Below are positions 8,488 through 17,151 of a stretch of 64,000 bases of DNA, piece by piece. The notes below the pieces were generated by a model. It had not been told where the DNA came from. It worked only from the letters and a program-made list of their open reading frames with translations, and searched no databases. Each line of letters starts with the position of its first letter. Positions within the stretch are counted from its first letter, which is position 1. A program made the translations under genes and the position numbers. Origin of the DNA: Zhongshania aquatica (GTDB lineage Bacteria > Pseudomonadota > Gammaproteobacteria > Pseudomonadales > Spongiibacteraceae); contig NZ_JANZNQ010000007.1 of NCBI RefSeq assembly GCF_027257955.1, positions 62,001 through 126,000 on the forward strand, written 5' to 3'.

Positions 8488-10114
8488 TCGGGAAAACCTT
8501 ACTGGTGACATCACCGGTGGTATTACCGCAGGTGTTGTCGCTCTGCCTTTGGCGTTAGCGCTTGGTGTGGCGTCTGGTCTAGGCCCAATGGCCGGGATTT
8601 ACGGCGCGATAGCTGTGGGCTTTTTTGCCGCACTATTTGGTGGAACGGCATCGCAAATATCCGGGCCGACGGGGCCGATGGTCGTTGTGTTGGCGGGTTT
8701 GTTTGCCAGCTTGTCTGGCGATGTGGCACTTATTTTCACCACAGTTATGTTGGCCGGTGTTTTCCAGATTGTTTTTGGCTTTCTGGGGGTTGGTCAATAC
8801 ATACGCTTAGTGCCGTATCCGGTTATCTCCGGTTTTATGACCGGAATTGGCGCAATTATTATTATTCTGCAGCTCGGGCCTTTGCTCGGTCACGATTCTC
8901 CCGGCAATCCTCTGGGGGCCATGGCGAAGCTACCAACTGCGATTATGGATATTAATTTCGCAAACCTTGCCTTGGGCTTGGGGACGTTGGCCTTGGTGTA
9001 CTTTTGGCCCGCGCGCGCCGGAAAGTATTTACCTGGGCCGCTAGCTGCGCTCATCGTAGGCACCATTTTAGCGTATCTAGTTTTAGACGTTCCGGTCCTT
9101 GGCGAGATTCCGTCAGGTTTACCGAGTATTCATTGGCCGGTATTTGAGCAGAGCAAGGCGATGCTGGTTATCGAGGCCGCATTTATACTGGCTGTGCTTG
9201 GTGCGATTGATAGTTTATTGACGTCGCTCGTTGCCGATAATATGACTCGTCAGCGTCATGATAGTAATCGGGAGCTTATCGGTCAGGGTATTGGTAATAC
9301 GGTAGCAGGCTTAATTGGTGGTATTGCCGGTGCGGGTGCGACGATGCGTACCGTTGTTAATATCCGGTCGGGCGGCAAAACCCGTTTGTCTGGGATGATT
9401 CATTCCTTGGTGTTACTCGCCGTGGTGCTGGGTCTAGGTTCCTTGGCTTCGACTATCCCTCTTGCTGTGTTGGCGGGTATTTTGGTTAAAGTTGGCTTAG
9501 ATATAATCGACTGGAGCTACTTAAAACGGGCTAATAATGGACCGCGATGGGATCTTGCCTTAATGCTGTTGGTATTATCATTGACTGTCTTTGTCGATTT
9601 GATCACAGCCGTCGCTGCGGGTGTGGTGCTGGCGGCCCTAGCTTTTGTGAAACAAGTTGGCCAGTTGCAGATCGCCAGTCTTAAAAATACCCCTGAGCAT
9701 TTAGACTCCGAGGTTGAGAAAGCGTGTTTGTCTTCGTGTGGCGATCGCGTTGCGCTATTTGAATTCAGTGGGCCATTGAGCTTTGGTGCGGCGGCGGACT
9801 TAGGTCATCACGTCCGTGAGCATAGCGAGTTGGGGTCGAGAGTGTTAATTCTAGACTTCTCTAGAGTGCCATTTCTCGATGTATCTGCGGTTCTTGCGGT
9901 AGAAACGATTGCGACTGACGCGGCATCCAGCGGAAAGCTGTTGTATTTGGTTGGTATGAACGAGGAGGTGAGAGGTGTGCTGGAGGGGATGAATAGTGGC
10001 TTGCCCGGCGATGGTGTGTTTGCTAGCCGACTCCAAGCCTTGCAGTCAGCTGCAGCGAGGGTGAATTCTACCAGCGCCAATGTTGATGCGATTCCAAGCC
10101 TGTCTGCAACTTAG
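8477..10114 (+). CDS. SulP-family anion transporter with STAS domain (likely bicarbonate)
   Basis: 545 residues. About twelve hydrophobic segments fill residues 10-400, with the SulP signature near the N-terminus (GVVALPLALALGVASGLGP). A STAS domain follows at ~425-530 (strands RVALFEFSG and LILDFSRVPFLDVSA). SulP carriers move sulfate, bicarbonate or dicarboxylates. Coupling to a carbonic anhydrase gene favours bicarbonate, possibly Na+-driven as in BicA, but this is context evidence. The ATG lies inside the end of the anhydrase gene with GAGG ~9 nt upstream. A strong terminator follows, so the operon is two genes. Confidence 0.9.
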   Translation: MKFNRENLTGDITGGITAGVVALPLALALGVASGLGPMAGIYGAIAVGFFAALFGGTASQISGPTGPMVVVLAGLFASLSGDVALIFTTVMLAGVFQIVFGFLGVGQYIRLVPYPVISGFMTGIGAIIIILQLGPLLGHDSPGNPLGAMAKLPTAIMDINFANLALGLGTLALVYFWPARAGKYLPGPLAALIVGTILAYLVLDVPVLGEIPSGLPSIHWPVFEQSKAMLVIEAAFILAVLGAIDSLLTSLVADNMTRQRHDSNRELIGQGIGNTVAGLIGGIAGAGATMRTVVNIRSGGKTRLSGMIHSLVLLAVVLGLGSLASTIPLAVLAGILVKVGLDIIDWSYLKRANNGPRWDLALMLLVLSLTVFVDLITAVAAGVVLAALAFVKQVGQLQIASLKNTPEHLDSEVEKACLSSCGDRVALFEFSGPLSFGAAADLGHHVREHSELGSRVLILDFSRVPFLDVSAVLAVETIATDAASSGKLLYLVGMNEEVRGVLEGMNSGLPGDGVFASRLQALQSAAARVNSTSANVDAIPSLSAT

Positions 10115-10136
10115 CTTAGTTCGTGTGAAGGGCTAT

Positions 10137-10180
10137 ATGCAGCTGAGTCGGGTTAAATCGGCTCAGCTGCATTACGTTTT
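10137..10180. terminator. Terminator hairpin after the SulP gene
   Basis: Perfect 11-bp arms ATGCAGCTGAG (10137-10147) and CTCAGCTGCAT (10162-10172), 14-nt loop, then TACGTTTT. It sits between the convergent SulP and porin genes. Confidence 0.75.
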
Positions 10181-10231
10181 GCCTTGGTAGCGTTAATGTA
10201 ATGTATGCATAACTGTAGTTTAAGCTTCGTT

Positions 10232-11206
10232 TTAGAAGCGAAGTTCCATTCCTATCCCCGTTGTTTGATCTTTTAGTGTGCTATTCGTGTCGGTTTTGCT
10301 CGTGATTTGAGCGCTGTAGCCGTAGGCCATTAATGATTTGCTAATACGATAATCGATCCCGATAGCAATTTGATCCAACTCTTTTTCACTATTGAATAAA
10401 TCGATTTCAGTGTGCCCGGTCTGCACTTTCAAATCGAGTTTATCAGTGGCGTGGTATTTAAGGCTAAGCAGCCCGGCTTCTTCCTCTTCCTCGTTATTGG
10501 CTACTGGACGGCTGATCTCTGCTGTTTGGATGAGTAGCCCAATACCAATACTCATAAAATCAACGTGAGCGATGGCGCGGTCTATATTCTTGCCGTTGAT
10601 CTCATCGTCATGAGCGTAGGCGACGACAAAGTTATCGCCATCGTAGCGCAAGGACAGCGTTGAGCCGTCCGCAGGGCCGTCTTGGTCTGTGCTGCTGTTC
10701 TCACCTGGTACGACAGCGATGCTGCCACTTAGGTGATTCAATAGGCTGGGTGTGCTGTAGCGAATGGTGTTTTTGACTCTGTTTTCGCCGCTGATGAAGT
10801 TTTTGATATCGCCTAGTGCAAGGTCGTTAAACAAATCGACTTCACGGCGGATATTTTTCGTATCGGTGTCAACTTGACCGGCGATTATTGTTCCCCAACT
10901 GCCGGTTAAGCCAGCAAAGGTATTTCGCTGTTTGAAGGTTTGGTCTGTCGCCGATTCGCCATCGTCGAAGGCAACTTCATATTCGGCTTGAAAAATGGCG
11001 GTGATATTGGTGTCGTCAACGGGAATGGACCCCTTTACACCAATGCGAGAGGCGTTGCTATTTAATTCCCATTGGTCACTGTTTGAACCAATTTCTCGTG
11101 AGGTATTTTGATATGAGATATTTGCTCGACCGTAGAAGGATACTTCTGCCTGCGCAAACGATGCGGCAGAAAGGATGAGGGCGGGGGCGAGCAAATAGTG
11201 CTTCAT
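10232..11206 (-). CDS. Outer-membrane porin, Gram-negative general porin type
   Basis: 324 residues. A signal peptide (KHYLLAPALILSAASFAQA) is followed by EVSFYGRANISY, the usual first beta strand of this family. Alternating amphipathic strands run through the protein and the chain ends in the aromatic residue Phe (GMELRF), as outer-membrane barrels do for BAM recognition. It would form a 16-strand trimeric pore; selectivity is not readable. A GTG at 11218 is in frame, but ATG 11206 has GGAG 8 nt upstream. It is monocistronic, with the gene-free 0.6 kb stretch upstream holding any promoter. Confidence 0.88.
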   Translation of the reverse strand: MKHYLLAPALILSAASFAQAEVSFYGRANISYQNTSREIGSNSDQWELNSNASRIGVKGSIPVDDTNITAIFQAEYEVAFDDGESATDQTFKQRNTFAGLTGSWGTIIAGQVDTDTKNIRREVDLFNDLALGDIKNFISGENRVKNTIRYSTPSLLNHLSGSIAVVPGENSSTDQDGPADGSTLSLRYDGDNFVVAYAHDDEINGKNIDRAIAHVDFMSIGIGLLIQTAEISRPVANNEEEEEAGLLSLKYHATDKLDLKVQTGHTEIDLFNSEKELDQIAIGIDYRISKSLMAYGYSAQITSKTDTNSTLKDQTTGIGMELRF

Positions 11207-11834
11207 ATAATTCTCCACATTGTTTTCGGCAGATAGCGACGCTACTTATTATGGCTTTGATGTACTGGCGTAAATAACCTGACGCGAGTTCGCGGTGATT
11301 CTATGACATAAAGATGATGATTTCTGGGCCATTTGTGACGGAATTATTGCATTTCAATTACTTGAAAATTTGTTTGAAATCCAGTCGCTCGTCTGCAAAG
11401 TGATTTTTGGCAAAGTTTGCAATGTGTGTAGTAGTGATAATAAGGCGGTGCCGTGATCTTCGCGAAATTTAGCTTAAAATACTCCTTGTAGTAACGTTCC
11501 AGTACTGTTATTGGAGAATAATCTTGTCCACAGTATCTGTGGATAACTTGGTGGGTAACTTGTAGGTTATGGCAGGAGAGAGAGGGTTTGTCGGGGTTTT
11601 AACAAATTGTTCAAAAAATAGTCATTTTAATAAATATTAATAAAAACATATAGTTACAAGTATTTCGGTAGGTTTAACATTACCTTTGGATGCTAAGCTT
11701 TAAGTTCTCTACCTTCCGGCTCTATCTGTGAATAAGTGTTACGTCAAGGTCTATTTCATGTTACCTGTTACGTATTTTCACTTACTGCGAAACATTTACC
11801 AAATACTGCTCGGTTACAGTGCGTTACTAGTGAC
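11207..11834. other. Gene-free stretch with three DnaA-box-like sequences
   Basis: No convincing coding frame. TTGTCCACA (11524-11532) and TGTGGATAA (11538-11546, a perfect DnaA box on the minus strand) face each other as an inverted pair. A third box, TGTGAATAA, is at 11727-11735. Between them, ~11599-11655 is strongly AT-rich. The porin promoter and the queD 3' end must also lie here. Whether DnaA binds is unknown; dnaA, dnaN or mnmG, the usual origin neighbours, are not in the window. Confidence 0.5.
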
Positions 11835-12191
11835 CTAATCGCCCCGGTAAACGCATCCGCTGGTGCAAGTTTCTCTAATTTCTACTTTACTTAGTGCACC
11901 TAATGAGGGCTTTAATTGATTCCAAATCCAAATTGCAATATTTTCGCTAGTCGGATTGTCGAGACCCTTTATGTCATTTAAGTAATGATGGTCGAGTTGT
12001 TCGTATATAGGTGCGAAAATTTTCTTGAGTTCTGAAAAGTCCATTAGCCATCCAGTGTGTGGATCGATGTCACCAGCAATAAATATTCTAACCAGAAAAC
12101 TATGGCCATGAAGTCGGGCGCATTTGTGTCCCTCTGGAACATTGGGAAGGTGATGGGCGGCTTCAAAGGTAAATTCTTTGTATATTTCCAC
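11835..12191 (-). CDS. queD: 6-carboxy-5,6,7,8-tetrahydropterin synthase
   Basis: 118 residues. It converts dihydroneopterin triphosphate to 6-carboxytetrahydropterin, the second step of queuosine (7-deazaguanine) synthesis. The zinc ligands His13, His28 and His30 (in FEAAHH and RLHGHSF) and the catalytic Cys24 ([10 protein letters not shown]) are present, as is the C-terminal [11 protein letters not shown]. The only suitable start is GTG at 12191, which aligns with the E. coli enzyme's start region ([11 protein letters not shown]); no ATG lies upstream in frame. No preQ1 riboswitch was seen upstream and no other queuosine gene is adjacent. Confidence 0.93.
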   Translation of the reverse strand: MEIYKEFTFEAAHHLPNVPEGHKCARLHGHSFLVRIFIAGDIDPHTGWLMDFSELKKIFAPIYEQLDHHYLNDIKGLDNPTSENIAIWIWNQLKPSLGALSKVEIRETCTSGCVYRGD

Positions 12192-12400
12192 GTGCGGTCT
12201 CGGCGTTATAAAAGATAGGTCGGTGAGCTTGGGTTACTGAATTGGCGCCAATGTTAATCAGCTGCGGCTATGGTGTACAGCTCGTCTTAACTCCTTGATT
12301 GAATGGTGATTATTTTAGCCTCAGATTTTGGATAAAAAATGAGCAAAATCAGTGTTATAGCTTTTTTTCAAAGAAATTGTAAAAAAACGCCGCCCAGTGT

Positions 12401-12428
12401 TTGACACCGAAAGCGATTACTGTAGAAT
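12401..12428 (+). promoter_or_regulatory. Sigma-70 promoter of the tRNA cluster
   Basis: Perfect -35 TTGACA (12401-12406), 16-nt spacer, -10 TAGAAT (12423-12428) and a GC-rich discriminator (GCGCC) just after it, typical of stringently controlled stable-RNA promoters. The A/T-rich run at about 12355-12388 upstream could be an UP element. Confidence 0.85.
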
Positions 12429-12447
12429 GCGCCTCACTCGATTGAGA

Positions 12448-12523
12448 GGGTGATTAGCTCAGCTGGGAGAGCATCTGCCTTACAAGCAGAGGGTCGGCGG
12501 TTCGATCCCGTCATCACCCACCA
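12448..12523 (+). tRNA. tRNA-Val (anticodon TAC)
   Basis: 76 nt cloverleaf. Acceptor GGGTGAT pairs with ATCACCC, followed by discriminator A and encoded CCA. The anticodon loop CTTACAA gives TAC, and the T-arm is GGCGGTTCGATCCCGTC. First gene of a three-tRNA cluster. Confidence 0.95.
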
Positions 12524-12542
12524 TAATCGTGTAAAAGTATGC

Positions 12543-12619
12543 GGACCGGTAGTTCAGTTGGTTAGAATGCCGGCCTGTCACGCCGGAGGTCGCGGGTTCG
12601 AGTCCCGTCCGGTCCGCCA
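12543..12619 (+). tRNA. tRNA-Asp (anticodon GTC), copy 1
   Basis: 77 nt. Acceptor GGACCGG pairs with CCGGTCC, discriminator G and encoded CCA. The anticodon stem-loop GCCTGTCACGC gives GTC. It closely resembles E. coli tRNA-Asp and lies 19 bp after tRNA-Val. Confidence 0.95.
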
Positions 12620-12699
12620 ACTTTGCATTTAGACCTCCCCCCTGTTTTTCTCATATTTCGTATGTGTCGCCAGACACCGTTGCGATTTGTGATGTTTCT

Positions 12700-12776
12700 G
12701 GACCGGTAGTTCAGTTGGTTAGAATGCCGGCCTGTCACGCCGGAGGTCGCGGGTTCGAGTCCCGTCCGGTCCGCCA
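12700..12776 (+). tRNA. tRNA-Asp (anticodon GTC), copy 2
   Basis: Identical over 77 nt to the copy at 12543-12619, 80 bp downstream and likely in the same transcript. A T-run at about 12787-12793 follows and may help end transcription. Confidence 0.95.
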
Positions 12777-12929
12777 ACTCCTTCACTTTTTTTATCCCTC
12801 TGTTTCCCGCTAAGTTTTCACTGCTTCGCCTAATTCTTTTCGCTTACCTAACGCTTTGTCTCCTATAATGTTGGAAAGACGAGTCTTGCCTAATGTTTTG
12901 TGACGGTTGTAAAAATAGTGGAGGTTTGA

Positions 12930-14270
12930 TTGGGCACGTTAACTGAAGCGGTAGTATTCTTTAGCGACGGGAATGTTGTTAAGGAAATGTTTTTTGCCGA
13001 GTTTGAGGCTGTGCTCGACGACGTGGTTGGAATTCCTGATTTTGCTAATGATGAGATTCAAGCTGCGTTTACCCAAATTGACGATACGCTTCGTGTTACT
13101 GGTGTTGTTTTTTTTACCATTAGCTTTGATGGTCGAGGTCGTGTGACGGGGCATTGGAATATTCCACTTCGCCATCTTCTTGATCATGCTAGTCGCGGAC
13201 CTGATTTGGGGGCTGGACCCATCCGCGTAGCCTGTCGTAGTGCTTGCCCGGTTGCTTGGTATAGACGGCAGTTGTGGGATCCGGATACGTCTACATCAGG
13301 GACTTTTAGCAAACTTAGCGCCGCAGCAGAGCGCAATCGCTTGGGTATTATTAGTGATAGCCATGACCGTGTTGCTTCCGTTGCGAGTGTCGCAGATTTT
13401 TTTAAATCCTCACCTTCTAATGCCCCGACGGCCAGTGCGCCTCAACTTGGACAAGGAAATGGCCCTGTTTTTAATCGTAAATACAGACAGAAATTACTGG
13501 CCATTCGCGGCGCTGAAAAATTAACGCTAGCCACCCAGACTGAGTTTTTTGAGAGTAAGTTAGACGCCCAGGCGGAGGAGTTTACCCGCCAACTTCGCGA
13601 TCGAGAGTCACTCATTCAACAACAGAAAGCTGAGTTGGATGCGCTTGTGAAGGCAGAGGAAGACACTCAGGCACGCTTGCACCGTCAGCAACGTTTAATG
13701 CACCAAAAGACTGCGGAGCTAGAAACTCTATTAGAGCAGGGGGGGCAAGACTATCAGGCGCAAATGGCAGAACTTCGCAAAGAGTATGCCGATGAATTGC
13801 AGCGTCACCTTAAAGAGCAGGCAATAAAACTTGAAGACGCGTTACACCGTAGGGAGAGGGAGTTGTACGACCGAGCAACTGAGATAGTCGAATTGCGCGG
13901 TGAAATTAGTACCCTGCGTGATCAGAATCGAACGTTGATGCTGGATAGTGATGATAAGCTGCTTAAAACCATGGTTGAAAAGGGCGTGGTGTTCGTCGCC
14001 TATCATCCAGGTGTTGAGCACTTGGTTATTTCACAGGACGAAATGCCTGAATATCTTCGCGATCCACTGGCCTATGTGGCTTTCCGCTGCGAGGTGTCGG
14101 ACACACAATATCGCGAGTGGTTGGCGCACTATCGTTTACCCATTTGTAGAGCAACGGACGAAGACTCGCAATATTGTGGTCAGCCCATCTCAAAGGTTAT
14201 GCGCCCCATGTTGTTTCGTTCAGGTGAGAGCGATCGCTGTCATGAACATAGCGCGTCTGGCTTGGCGTGA
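12930..14270 (+). CDS. Conserved coiled-coil protein of unknown function
   Basis: 446 residues; I do not recognise a named family. Residues 1-~95 look like a compact alpha/beta domain (TEAVVFFSDGNVVKEMFFAEFE onward, with a run of strands). About 195-350 is a long charged coiled coil rich in Gln, Glu and Arg (RDRESLIQQQKAELDAL and similar). The C-terminal ~90 residues form a small domain with three Cys (FRCEV, PICRA, QYCGQP) that may bind metal. The start is TTG at 12930, supported by GGAGG 5 nt upstream. There is no signal peptide or membrane helix. The next gene starts 3 bp after the stop. Confidence 0.7.
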   Translation: MGTLTEAVVFFSDGNVVKEMFFAEFEAVLDDVVGIPDFANDEIQAAFTQIDDTLRVTGVVFFTISFDGRGRVTGHWNIPLRHLLDHASRGPDLGAGPIRVACRSACPVAWYRRQLWDPDTSTSGTFSKLSAAAERNRLGIISDSHDRVASVASVADFFKSSPSNAPTASAPQLGQGNGPVFNRKYRQKLLAIRGAEKLTLATQTEFFESKLDAQAEEFTRQLRDRESLIQQQKAELDALVKAEEDTQARLHRQQRLMHQKTAELETLLEQGGQDYQAQMAELRKEYADELQRHLKEQAIKLEDALHRRERELYDRATEIVELRGEISTLRDQNRTLMLDSDDKLLKTMVEKGVVFVAYHPGVEHLVISQDEMPEYLRDPLAYVAFRCEVSDTQYREWLAHYRLPICRATDEDSQYCGQPISKVMRPMLFRSGESDRCHEHSASGLA

Positions 14271-14273
14271 TTA

Positions 14274-15194
14274 TTGTCGTTGAACATTTACGAGCATGCC
14301 CAAGGACATCGGCATGACTCGACCATGATCCAAAATTTGTATACCTCGGCGAATGGTGTCGAGGTCGACATCCTTCGGCTTGATACCATTGATAGTCTCG
14401 CCCCCGGTAATAAATGGTTTAAATTAGTCCCAAATTTAGTTGCCGCCCAACACGCAAACGCTACTCGCTTAATTAGCTTCGGCGGTGCCTACTCTAATCA
14501 TCTTCACGCTTTGGCGGCGCTTGGTCATGTTAAGGGGTTTGAAACTATTGGCTGTGTGCGAGCTGATCGTGGCGATCCACTGACACCGACGCTGCTTGAT
14601 GCGAAAAGCTGGGGAATGACACTTCATTATTTGAGTCGTAGCGATTATCGGCGCCGCAACGAGCGTGAGTTCATCACCGAAATTTTAGCGCAGTACCCAA
14701 ATTCCTATCTCATTCCAGAGGGTGGGGCGAACAAGATAGGTGCTGGAGGCTGCGGGAAAATTGTTGACCTCATTCCGAATCGTGGAAGCGATTACACAGC
14801 ACTTGTGTTGGCGTGTGGTACCGGCACAACCTTGGCGGGCATTGCATCTATGATTGCGGATGGGGTGCGCGTTATTGGTGTACCCGTGTTAAAGGCGGAG
14901 AAATTTATGGCCCGCGATATTTCAGCAATGCTGGCCGTACTTGGCGCAGACCGAGATAATTGGCAGCTTGATCATCGTTTTCATGGCGGAGCCTACGCTT
15001 GCTTGCCACAAGCTGTGTTGGAGCATATGCAAACTTTTGAATGCTATCACGGCATATTGCTAGACCCCGTCTATACCGCTAAGGCTAGCTACGCGGTTCA
15101 ATCTATGGTCGATAATCAAGAGTTTCCCGCGGGAAGCCGGATCTTACTGGTCCACACTGGGGGGCTGCAGGGGCGGCGCGGTTTTAATTTGTAG
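14274..15194 (+). CDS. PLP-dependent ACC deaminase / D-cysteine desulfhydrase family enzyme
   Basis: 306 residues of the fold type II PLP family. The probable Schiff-base Lys is in PGNKWFKL. GGAYSNHLHALA stacks on and binds the cofactor, GGANKIGAGGCG is a second glycine-rich segment and ACGTGTTLAGI binds the PLP phosphate. Members deaminate 1-aminocyclopropane-1-carboxylate or desulfhydrate D-cysteine; D-cysteine is the commoner activity in gammaproteobacteria, but the residues here do not decide it. The start is uncertain: TTG 14274 is 3 bp after the previous stop, ATG 14325 would remove 17 residues, and neither has a good ribosome-binding site. Confidence 0.8.
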   Translation: MSLNIYEHAQGHRHDSTMIQNLYTSANGVEVDILRLDTIDSLAPGNKWFKLVPNLVAAQHANATRLISFGGAYSNHLHALAALGHVKGFETIGCVRADRGDPLTPTLLDAKSWGMTLHYLSRSDYRRRNEREFITEILAQYPNSYLIPEGGANKIGAGGCGKIVDLIPNRGSDYTALVLACGTGTTLAGIASMIADGVRVIGVPVLKAEKFMARDISAMLAVLGADRDNWQLDHRFHGGAYACLPQAVLEHMQTFECYHGILLDPVYTAKASYAVQSMVDNQEFPAGSRILLVHTGGLQGRRGFNL

Positions 15195-15211
15195 TGGCAC
15201 GCCTAAGAGCT

Positions 15212-16057
15212 TTAGTCGGCCCAGTCATTTGCGACTAAAAAACGGCGTTCGTGCTGGGCATTGATTAACATAATCGGTTTCTGTTCCGCCATTTTCATGT
15301 GCTTGCTTGAAAGTGGCGTTGCACTTGTAAAGTTCGCTCCCAGCCAGCTGGGTTTTTCTATGTATCGCCAGCTAGTGTATTGCTCGCGCGACGACTCTTG
15401 TTCCTCTTGAAAGTGGCTAATGCAGCGCCAATCTCCGCGTTGATGGCTGTGATTAAGTGTTGGATAGTCAGTCTCGTTGGCTAATGGGTGGAATAATATG
15501 CCGTTAACCAAAAGTTCTTGTTCTATATCGCCAATCCCTAATTCAGCGACGACCGCTCGGCCTGCTTCGGTGTGAATAAGTGGTAACTGGTGCTGTGTTA
15601 GTCTGGCGAGTTTTCGATCGAGTCTGTCGGCGCGATTAGGGCCAAACCATTGGTCGAGATTTGGTGCTGTGAGGGCGTTTGGAATACCAAGAAAAAATTT
15701 GACCGCTAGTTCAAGGTGAATGTGCTTTTCGCGATTTCTACAGTAGTAAATAAGGTCGAATTCACCTAGGGTAATTTTGTCGCGTCTGACCGGAATATTG
15801 TGTGCGATCAGTTCGGTTTGCTTGTCTTGCTGTAAGAAAAAGTGCCAGAGGCTCTCAAATACCAGCCCCAAGCGTGTGCTGTGGCAGTACTTGTTTAAAT
15901 AGTCGCGCAACGGCTGATCGTCTTGATCGAGCTCGTACAGCCAGTTTTGTCGTTCTGGTGTTAACGGAAGGTTTGGGTGGCTAACAACACCGTTCGGTCC
16001 GGAGATTTCATTGATTAAGGGTTCGCTAAAGCAACTCCAAGCGAGTGCACGGACCAA
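15212..16057 (-). CDS. DUF1853 family protein, nuclease-like fold
   Basis: 281 residues matching the DUF1853 pattern (LGLVFESLWHFFL near residue 85; ETDYP and the Trp-rich C-terminal third). The core GEFDLIYY followed by HLELAVKFFLG has the spacing of a PD-(D/E)xK nuclease site: Asp, then ExxxK in the next strand. Whether it cuts nucleic acid is unknown. The only start in the open frame is TTG at 16057. It is convergent with the PLP enzyme gene and divergent from nadK. Confidence 0.7.
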   Translation of the reverse strand: MVRALAWSCFSEPLINEISGPNGVVSHPNLPLTPERQNWLYELDQDDQPLRDYLNKYCHSTRLGLVFESLWHFFLQQDKQTELIAHNIPVRRDKITLGEFDLIYYCRNREKHIHLELAVKFFLGIPNALTAPNLDQWFGPNRADRLDRKLARLTQHQLPLIHTEAGRAVVAELGIGDIEQELLVNGILFHPLANETDYPTLNHSHQRGDWRCISHFQEEQESSREQYTSWRYIEKPSWLGANFTSATPLSSKHMKMAEQKPIMLINAQHERRFLVANDWAD

Positions 16058-16257
16058 TGGTGAGTGAAATGCTGTGGTTTCGGTGGTGGCGATAGTCGGT
16101 CTCCATAAAATTTGGGGGGTTAAAGTGCCTTAGCGTGCTGCTCTTCCGCGGGGTTTTACTTGCGGCCGAGTATCGTTATGTTCCAAACTCCACGCATAGC
16201 GTCTCAACTAGCCCTCACTCTAGTATAATAATCTCCCGATAGTTGGCAGCAGGTATT

Positions 16258-17151
16258 ATGGAACAGTTTCGCAATATAGGTGTGATAGGACGGGAAGGCA
16301 ACGGTGTTGCAGAAACCCTCAAGCGCCTAATTGATTTTTTGCAGGCCCGTGAATTAGGTGTCGTACTTGATGAGGCGGTGTCTGAACTGCTGCCTGATCA
16401 CTCTCTGCGAGTGAGTTCCCGTCGGATGATTGGTGAGGTATGCGATCTGATCATTGTGGTTGGTGGTGACGGCAGTTTATTAGGCGCTGCGCGAACTTTG
16501 GCGCGGCACAATGCCCCTGTCCTTGGTGTGAACCGCGGCCGGCTTGGTTTCTTAACAGATATTTCCCCCGACGAAATAGAATCTCAGGTTGGCGCTGTGT
16601 TAGACGGCCATTATCGATTAGAGCAGCGCTTTCTGCTAGATGTTGAAGTGCTGAGAGACGGCGAACCTGTGGGGCGCGGGGATGCCCTCAACGACGTTGT
16701 CCTTAATTCTGGTACGTCGGGTCATATGATGGAATTTGAGTTGTTTATTGATAGCGAGTTCGTCTATCGCCAGCGTTCTGACGGTTTGATTATCGCCACC
16801 CCAACGGGATCGACAGCCTACGCCTTGTCAGCAGGCGGGCCGATTATGCATCCGCGTTTGGATGCCATCGCTATTGTGCCCATGTTTCCTCATACATTGA
16901 GTAGTCGGCCGATAGTTATCGATGGAAAAAGCGAGATTAAAATGGTGGTAGGTCGCAATAATATGGTTCATCCACCGGTTACCTGCGATGGGCAGGTTAA
17001 AATCACTTCCCAGCCCGGCGACGTTATCAATGTGCGTAAAAAGCCGCATAAATTGCGCTTAGTTCACCCCTTAGATCACAGTTTTTACGCAAGTTGTCGC
17101 GACAAATTGGGCTGGGGAGCACATATCGGTAAAGAGGACTCTGATGGCTGA
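16258..17151 (+). CDS. nadK: NAD kinase
   Basis: 297 residues. It phosphorylates NAD to NADP in the cytoplasm. GGDG at residues 69-72 is the diacylglycerol-kinase-like phosphate-binding motif. NRGRLGFLTD, LNDVVLN and the conserved TPTGSTAYALSAGGP are all present, and the length fits the bacterial family. A TTG at 16243 is also in frame, but ATG 16258 has AGG upstream and matches family starts. The stop overlaps the rhomboid gene by 8 nt, so the two are co-expressed. Confidence 0.95.
   Translation: MEQFRNIGVIGREGNGVAETLKRLIDFLQARELGVVLDEAVSELLPDHSLRVSSRRMIGEVCDLIIVVGGDGSLLGAARTLARHNAPVLGVNRGRLGFLTDISPDEIESQVGAVLDGHYRLEQRFLLDVEVLRDGEPVGRGDALNDVVLNSGTSGHMMEFELFIDSEFVYRQRSDGLIIATPTGSTAYALSAGGPIMHPRLDAIAIVPMFPHTLSSRPIVIDGKSEIKMVVGRNNMVHPPVTCDGQVKITSQPGDVINVRKKPHKLRLVHPLDHSFYASCRDKLGWGAHIGKEDSDG

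Noticed and set aside
12450-12632. Open frames running through the tRNA cluster, also 12562-12786 minus
   Set aside because: They are translations of tRNA genes, a common artefact.
13948-14283. 111-codon plus-strand frame near the end of the coiled-coil gene
   Set aside because: Overlaps the longer, better-supported frame and has Trp/Cys/Arg-rich, domain-free translation.
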